From assembly GCA_012295275.1 (NCBI GenBank), contig CM022669.1, positions 2,581,640-2,645,639 of the forward strand: a DNA stretch of 64,000 bases, in the 5' to 3' direction. Of the stretch, positions 57,877 through 64,000 are shown in pieces. The first letter of the stretch is position 1, and every line of letters begins with the position of its first letter. The translations under genes were made by a program, and so were the position numbers. The notes under the pieces were generated by a model. The model was not told the DNA's origin. It did not search any database and saw only the letters and a list, made by a program, of their open reading frames with translations. This DNA comes from Chrysomallon squamiferum (taxonomy: Eukaryota; Mollusca; Gastropoda; Neomphalida; Peltospiridae).

Positions 57877-60800
57877 TTAAAGTTCTGTTTTCTCATTCAA
57901 ATCTTTGGCATTGTTTTCTTCTCTTTTTAAATCATTACTTTGAGTATTTCCACCTTTCTTTTCTTTTTCTTCTGTTACTTTTGCATCACCTGATGTTGTC
58001 TTTGATTCTATATCATTTCCTTTCTGTTCAGGATCTTCAACTTCTTTGCTGGATTCAGTTTCTTCATCTTTACAGTTGGGTTCACTCTCTGCACAGACAT
58101 CTTGTTTTTCTTTCTCTTGGTTATCTGGCTTCAATGTGACAACAGATTCAAATGTGTTAGGAAGTGAAGCTTCATCACCGGATGGATGTTGCCAATTGCC
58201 AAGTTGATCTTTGATAAATTCAAACACATAGTCAAAACTGGACCATGATGTCATTTCATGTTGAGTGGTACCTGAAAAAAATATGTATCTATTTTACTGC
58301 TGCAATATTATTAATTAATCTATAACATTTGTTTATCTCTCATTTGAAAAATTAATTTAATGACATATAGACTCATATACACAAATTCATATTTGGGGTT
58401 CAAATTTTTACCATGGCATGGATGGCAAGTGCCATGATCATGCCTCATAATTTGGACTATCTCAATGGCAATAAAACTTTGTGGCTGCCATGTCACGTTT
58501 GTATAAAACTAGAAATGTTTTAACAGCAGGAACATACAGATCAATAACAACCAAATGTACAAAGCTGTAGTGTTTGTCTTCAGGTATCAATAATTCAAAT
58601 AAACATAGTCTTGGATAGCCATAATACAGCTGCAAGCTGCAGCAAACTTCCACGAAAACTTGATTAAAAATTAAGTTACCCTTATACCCCTTCAGCTTGC
58701 CTTTTACAGCACAGGATCCATTACCTCGATAAAACTCATGGTAACAGTTGCAGTGTTCAAACAAAATTAATTATGATAATTAAGAAAAACATAATAATAA
58801 TAATAAATCCCTGTATATTTATATATATTGAGGTATTTCAGGTGTTTTTTTTTTCTAGGAATGGCATCACTTACCTGCAGACACACAACGGCAGTCATCC
58901 AGAGACTCAACTTGTGTGTTGACTGGCTGTTCACTGGACACAAAGTTAATAGCCCTCTGAAAATAGTGAAACAGATGTGGAAATTACCTTTATCGTGAAG
59001 TCAAATGATGAAATGAATGTGCACATCAGCAACCACACAGGCACCCAAACATACATACACACAAACACACATTAGTAAATCAAGCATAGATAACTTTTGT
59101 TATAATGATATATATAAATATACACACCTAACTGTCCATGACAATTTTTAAATATTACATTCATATACACATATTTCATTCACTGTACGTTAAATAGAAC
59201 AGATTTACAATCTGTAATCCAAATATGCTATCTTGTTTGTTTTTTTAAATGATATTAGCTCTGCATTATTTTTCAATTATAATTTTTGCTTTTTTTCATT
59301 TACAACACCTTCTTAAAAAAAAATATACATATATATAAAAAAGAAGTCAAAACGTGATGATATGTCAGTTAAGTAATGTTGGAATAGTTCAGAGGATAAC
59401 CTTACATGATTTATAATCTGTCTGACTTCATATCTGGTATACTCTGGATTGTAGTAATGCCCTGAATCTGTGAAAGCAATGGCAAACACTCGGCTTATGA
59501 AGTCATCCAAGAATTTCTTCAGCTTAAATAAATAAAAACAGTTCAAAAAAATTGTTATATCTTTGTGTACTAATGATCAGCTAAGAATCCTACAGTAAGA
59601 ATTGTATTCATTGATGAGGGGCAAGAGGAGAACATATGGTCATTAGGGAATCACATTAGTTACCCTACTACTCCACAATTACACAAATACATATTACAAA
59701 ACATTTTTAAATACTTCAATTATTTGTCTTATTTCTCTTTGCTTCATTCTATTTCATCATCTATTCATTAAAATAAAAATGTAAAAAATAATTTTAAAAT
59801 TTTACCAGGTGTAGTGTGACAACACCTCCAAAACTATGTGCCACTATTGCAATCTTCTTTGCTGCTGTTTTAGAAACAAAATGTTTCCATACATAGATAC
59901 CATGTTCTTCTGGACAGCTGTTTTCCTGAAAAACAAAATTTTAAGTTTTATCATTTTAAGTACACTGTTAATCAATATCTGTGAGATATAGATTAACAGT
60001 GTATGTAAAATTATAAAACTCAGACTAATTAAAATGGTGATTTTTATGATTTGATTATAAATATTATAGGTATTTATTTTTATTATAGTATTTTAGTTTT
60101 TACATTTATGTATTTTATTTAAAATAAGTTAAAATAATTGTGAAATATTTTTAATTAAGTGCAAGTCAAAGGATTTGAAAATTTTCCACATTTATAAATA
60201 ACTGTAAAGTAAAATAGAAAAAAAAATTAGCAAATAATATTATGTTCATACCCTTATTGAAACTTTTTCTCCACCAACCTCAATGTAATTGAGATTTGGG
60301 TTTAACACAATAATCCCATAACCTTCTTCAATGCCTCGTTTTATAAATGGAAGTTGGGTACCACTGTCAAGACAATCGTTAATTATCAACCTGCAAACAA
60401 TTCCTCTATTTAATTACAAGTATTAAAAAAATAATTATCAAAATAATAAAAAAAAAATTCAAATATCACAAATATAAATATATAAAACCAAAATTTGAAA
60501 AATACTGTTTAAAATCTTTTTTTTCTCTTTCACTGACATTAATCCAGGGAAGGATTATTGATGTCACAAGTCCCTGCATGTGAATAACACATTATGGCCA
60601 CTGTCAGACAAAATCGGGCATTCATCATCATACAGACATCATGTATAATAAAATAATTAATAAAAATATTTCTTAATAATTCTAGATAAAATTTTTAATC
60701 ATATATGCTTTGTTTTATTTGGTGCATTCATGCACAATATATATGTTTTATTTATTATATATATTCAAATATATAGCAAATATTTCAGTATCCTTCATAA

Positions 60801-61798
60801 CATGTAGAAAAAGTTAAAAAGAATTTGTTTAAATATATCTGTCACTTCAGAACACATAAAAAAAATATTATGCATATATCTATTTTTCTTATATATGTTA
60901 AGAAGTTTCACAAAAGTTGATCAAATAATGACTGAAGAATATATTATCCATTAAAAAACAATCTGAAAAGGTTAAAAAAACAATGGGTTGTTTATATTTA
61001 CCTTCTTGCCCACTGTCCAGCACGTACTGCCCCTGACCCATGTATGAGAATAAGCAGCTTGTCAGCAGTTTCTGTATTCTCACTTTTGAATATAAAACTT
61101 CGGGGCTCGCCACCAGGGGCATCAATCTGTATTTACAGAGAAAACAAAGCAGTAAACAATTAATATAACTTAAACAATATTTCCAGGTTTTTTAATATGA
61201 ATTATTTTAAAAATAAAATTATTCTTTATACTTACAATATGTAATTTTATTGTTTTTAGGTGAGCTGTGATTGCTCATAAAAATGTGTAAGAATAAAATA
61301 ATACTGTTATGAATATTTGAACAATGCCATTTATACCTTTATAACTGAAGTTGTGATGATGTCACTGCATACATATGACAGAATGAAAGCTGTGTTTTTC
61401 TTATGTTAGATCAAACTTTAGATCAAGTCAATGCTCTCTGTACACAATATCATGACTACCAAATTATGGCAGCATGTTGATATTTTTAAACTGTACTCTT
61501 TTATTGTTTACTTTGTTATTGACTAAACGTGGATGGTAAAATAAATAAATAAATAAATAAATATATAAAGCTAAACCCAATTTTTGTTGATGTTTTTATT
61601 TACAGTACTCACAGGAACAAATTCTCGCTTCAGCTTGAATTTATCTTCCATCAGTTGATAGATATAGTTGGTGACAGCCTAATAATAAAAATAATCTTAA
61701 ATACAATAGAAATGCTATAAATAATAATATATTAACTGTGCAAAATATTTCAAATTAATTTATTTAAAGAACATGGAACAGTTAGTAATATATCTCTA

Positions 61799-61842
<44 letters not shown>

Positions 61843-63904
61843 CATGCAAGCATTCACATCTCTCTCTTTAATGATATTTGAATAAAAAAAAGTTAAATTG
61901 TGCATCTGCAACATTAATTTTAAAAGTTATCTGAACTAAGAGAGGTGTACACAAGTACATAAAAGAATTACCTTTCCAAGAGCTTCATAATGATTCTGAT
62001 TGTAATTGTGATCTTCAGATACATTGAACTGGAAAGGTTCTTTAGTTTCAGTATTTCTCAGTCTGTCTGAAGATATCATAAAAATAAAAATGACTAAAAA
62101 AAAAATGTATGACACTAACAATTTTTTTTTTTTTTTTTTTTAAAGAACGAATAAAAATTAACTTTAAAAAAAATATAATAATACAAATTTTAAGTAAAGA
62201 AAAATATTGCTTTTATTAGAAACAGAAGTAATAGAGTTCTAAAGTCGATTTTCTGGTAATTCTGGTTTTCTGGTTGCTGGATAAATGGTCTGGTACTTGT
62301 GCTTAATATTAAACTTGAAACAATGTAATACTGGAATAAATAAAACTGATTTTATAAGCATCATCCTCTCACCATTGTAAAACTCATAACCAATTGCTTC
62401 CAATGTATCAGGAAAGTCTTCAGGTAGAGAAGACATTTCTTCTAGAAACAAAACACGTCATTATACTGAATGTTAGAAAAAATTTGAAAGTGTAAAATAC
62501 AGATTTACTGATTTATGAATTATGCACTGACAATATTTAAATAAAGAAATATTCTATTACCTCATTTTGCTTATTTTACTAATTTGAAGCTAAGAATTTT
62601 TATCTGCCTTCTTTAGAGAAAAAGAAAGAAGAGCGTATCTGTTTTTGTGATATCCATTTAAGAAGTACTGGATAAAATAGGAAATACAATGGGAGGTTGT
62701 ATCCAGCATCATTATCCATACATCCAGATAATTATGTACTAATCACAGAATGTAATATATTTCCCAAAGATAATTAATAATTAACAAATAAATTTGTTTT
62801 ATAAATAACATATAACAAAACATACGTTCAGTGGGATCTGAATGAAATTTTTCATTATCTTTGGCCTTTTCTGAAAGAAAAAAAATTAAACTATTAAGGT
62901 AACAAGTACTGATATGTTCAAAAATGAATATTAACATTATAATTATTATGACTACATCAAGATAATTATTTATGCTGAAAGAAACAACATGGTCATCTTA
63001 GTTCAATATAATTTCTTTAATAAAAATTTGCCTTAAGAAATTAGAAGTGTTGATATAAAGTTGGTAGAATGTTACCTTCCTTTTTTCCTGATATTTTTGA
63101 TGCCATCTGTTTAAAATAAATTTAATAATTATTACTAAAAACACATTTAAGTTTGTTACTTCTAGTTTTGTTGCATAAAAAGAATTTCACATGCACTTAT
63201 AAAATATAGTTTCATATATGTACATACATACATACATACATACATACATACACATACAAAGATATTTTTGCTGAGTATATTTAATCTTCAATTATTAAAA
63301 AATGTATTTCTTGAAAATAAATTTTATTAGATTTAGCTAGAACAAACACTGAACATAAAACTTTCACTCTAATTCTGAGATGATGGACCTGATCCCAGGA
63401 AATTATCCAAATGATTTCAGTTTTAAGTCTGACAGATCAACGACTTACAGTTAGTCTCTTATTATAGACTTTTATGTGAAAATACAACCAAGAATAAAGA
63501 AATGTTTCAAATTAACAACATGCTCCACTTATTTCTAATACTTAATGGTACACTATTTACTTTCCAGCACCGTCAGTTCCAAAGCATTTCCAAGATATCA
63601 GTTTTTCCAGACTAAAAGAGGTTATATAATAATAATAATTTCAACAATACACCTCTGACCAACTAAATATATATACTTCCATGTTTCTAAAGCACCTATT
63701 ACCATACTAGAAACATTAATTAAATAAATGTAAAACAGTAAATGAAATACATTAGAATAAATGATTATGTAAATTAGTGGAGGCTGCATCAATAAAATCA
63801 GATTATTAATTTAAAAAATAGTTTAAAACATTAAATCCACCAAATGCAATAAAAAATGTAATCCCACCTTTCTCAGAAATGTTATCATGGATGGTTGTGT
63901 TTCT
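57877..63904 (-). CDS. ARB2A: ARB2A / FAM172A orthologue (alpha/beta-hydrolase-fold cotranscriptional regulator)
   Basis: Exons on the minus strand: 63904-63868 (ATG at 63888), 63106-63076, 62870-62826, 62441-62373, 62066-61972, 61678-61613, 61126-61002, 60390-60252, 59925-59806, 59522-59406, 58956-58875, 58271-57877. From that ATG they give 434 residues in one frame. Family blocks in order: [80 protein letters not shown] (nucleophile elbow), [21 protein letters not shown]. Human FAM172A matches each. The charged human insert between the NYIEV and EEHxIYVW blocks is absent. Instead the C-terminus has an acidic/Lys tail of about 95 residues ending KTEL. The first exon is an acceptor-preceded guess and the frame is open upstream, so the protein may continue beyond the window; a start at 63106 is also possible. 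Confidence 0.92.
63219..63254. repeat. (ACAT)n microsatellite
   Basis: About eight ACAT/CATA tetramers in the large 63107-63867 intron of the ARB2A gene. Confidence 0.9.
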
Positions 63905-64000
63905 CTATAACAAAAATAAGAAAAAATAAGTAATGTTTTTAAAGTAAATAAAATTAAATATATTTTAAATTAAATATTTTAATATTTTTTTGAAATTAAA

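Noticed and set aside
1-64000. tRNA, rRNA, snRNA, CRISPR or bacterial operon features
   Set aside because: No cloverleaf A/B-box pair, U6-like block, spaced direct-repeat array or Shine-Dalgarno-led gene string was seen by eye; a tRNAscan/Infernal run would be needed to exclude degenerate copies.

Overview
This is eukaryotic, animal DNA: AT-rich, intron-dense, full of trinucleotide and dinucleotide repeats and decayed DNA transposons. It carries orthologues of animal genes (TP53BP1, MAP2K5, ARB2A/FAM172A). Protein divergence from the vertebrate forms and introns of mostly 0.1 to 2 kb point to an invertebrate; I cannot place it further from sequence alone. No prokaryotic, CRISPR, rRNA or tRNA feature was found.

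Layout. 1-2426: a frameshifted transposon-like gene with a small mariner remnant (2430-2632) nested just behind its stop codon. 2640-6498: repeats, then a plausible promoter near 5748-5795. 6499-26294 (+): a TP53BP1-like DNA-damage mediator in 35 exons, holding a seven-copy SQ-motif array, an LC8-type motif, an oligomerisation-like segment, tandem Tudor, a UDR-like tail and two BRCT repeats; a Tigger-like element sits in one intron. 27922-30165 (+): a two-exon C2H2 zinc-finger gene with 14 fingers. 38766-31231 (-): a 13-exon coiled-coil protein I do not recognise, with a hAT-like MITE in one intron. 55214-42296 (-): a MAP2K5 (MEK5) orthologue in 20 exons, with a MULE remnant and a 2.76-kb long-TIR element in its introns. 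63904-57877 (-): an ARB2A/FAM172A orthologue running to or past the right edge.

Exon models were built by hand from GT-AG (one GC-AG) junctions with phase checking. The TP53BP1, coiled-coil, MAP2K5 and ARB2A models each give an uninterrupted frame (1563, 673, 442 and 434 residues); the one TP53BP1 junction needing a choice is flagged.

The genes do not form a pathway cluster. TP53BP1 acts at chromatin after DNA breaks, MAP2K5 in the ERK5 cascade, and ARB2A is an alpha/beta-hydrolase-fold protein linked to co-transcriptional splicing and chromatin. The most unusual items are the SQ-repeat array in TP53BP1, the long-TIR element that truncates its own gene, the unnamed transposase-like family at the left edge, and several departures from family norms in MAP2K5 and ARB2A.
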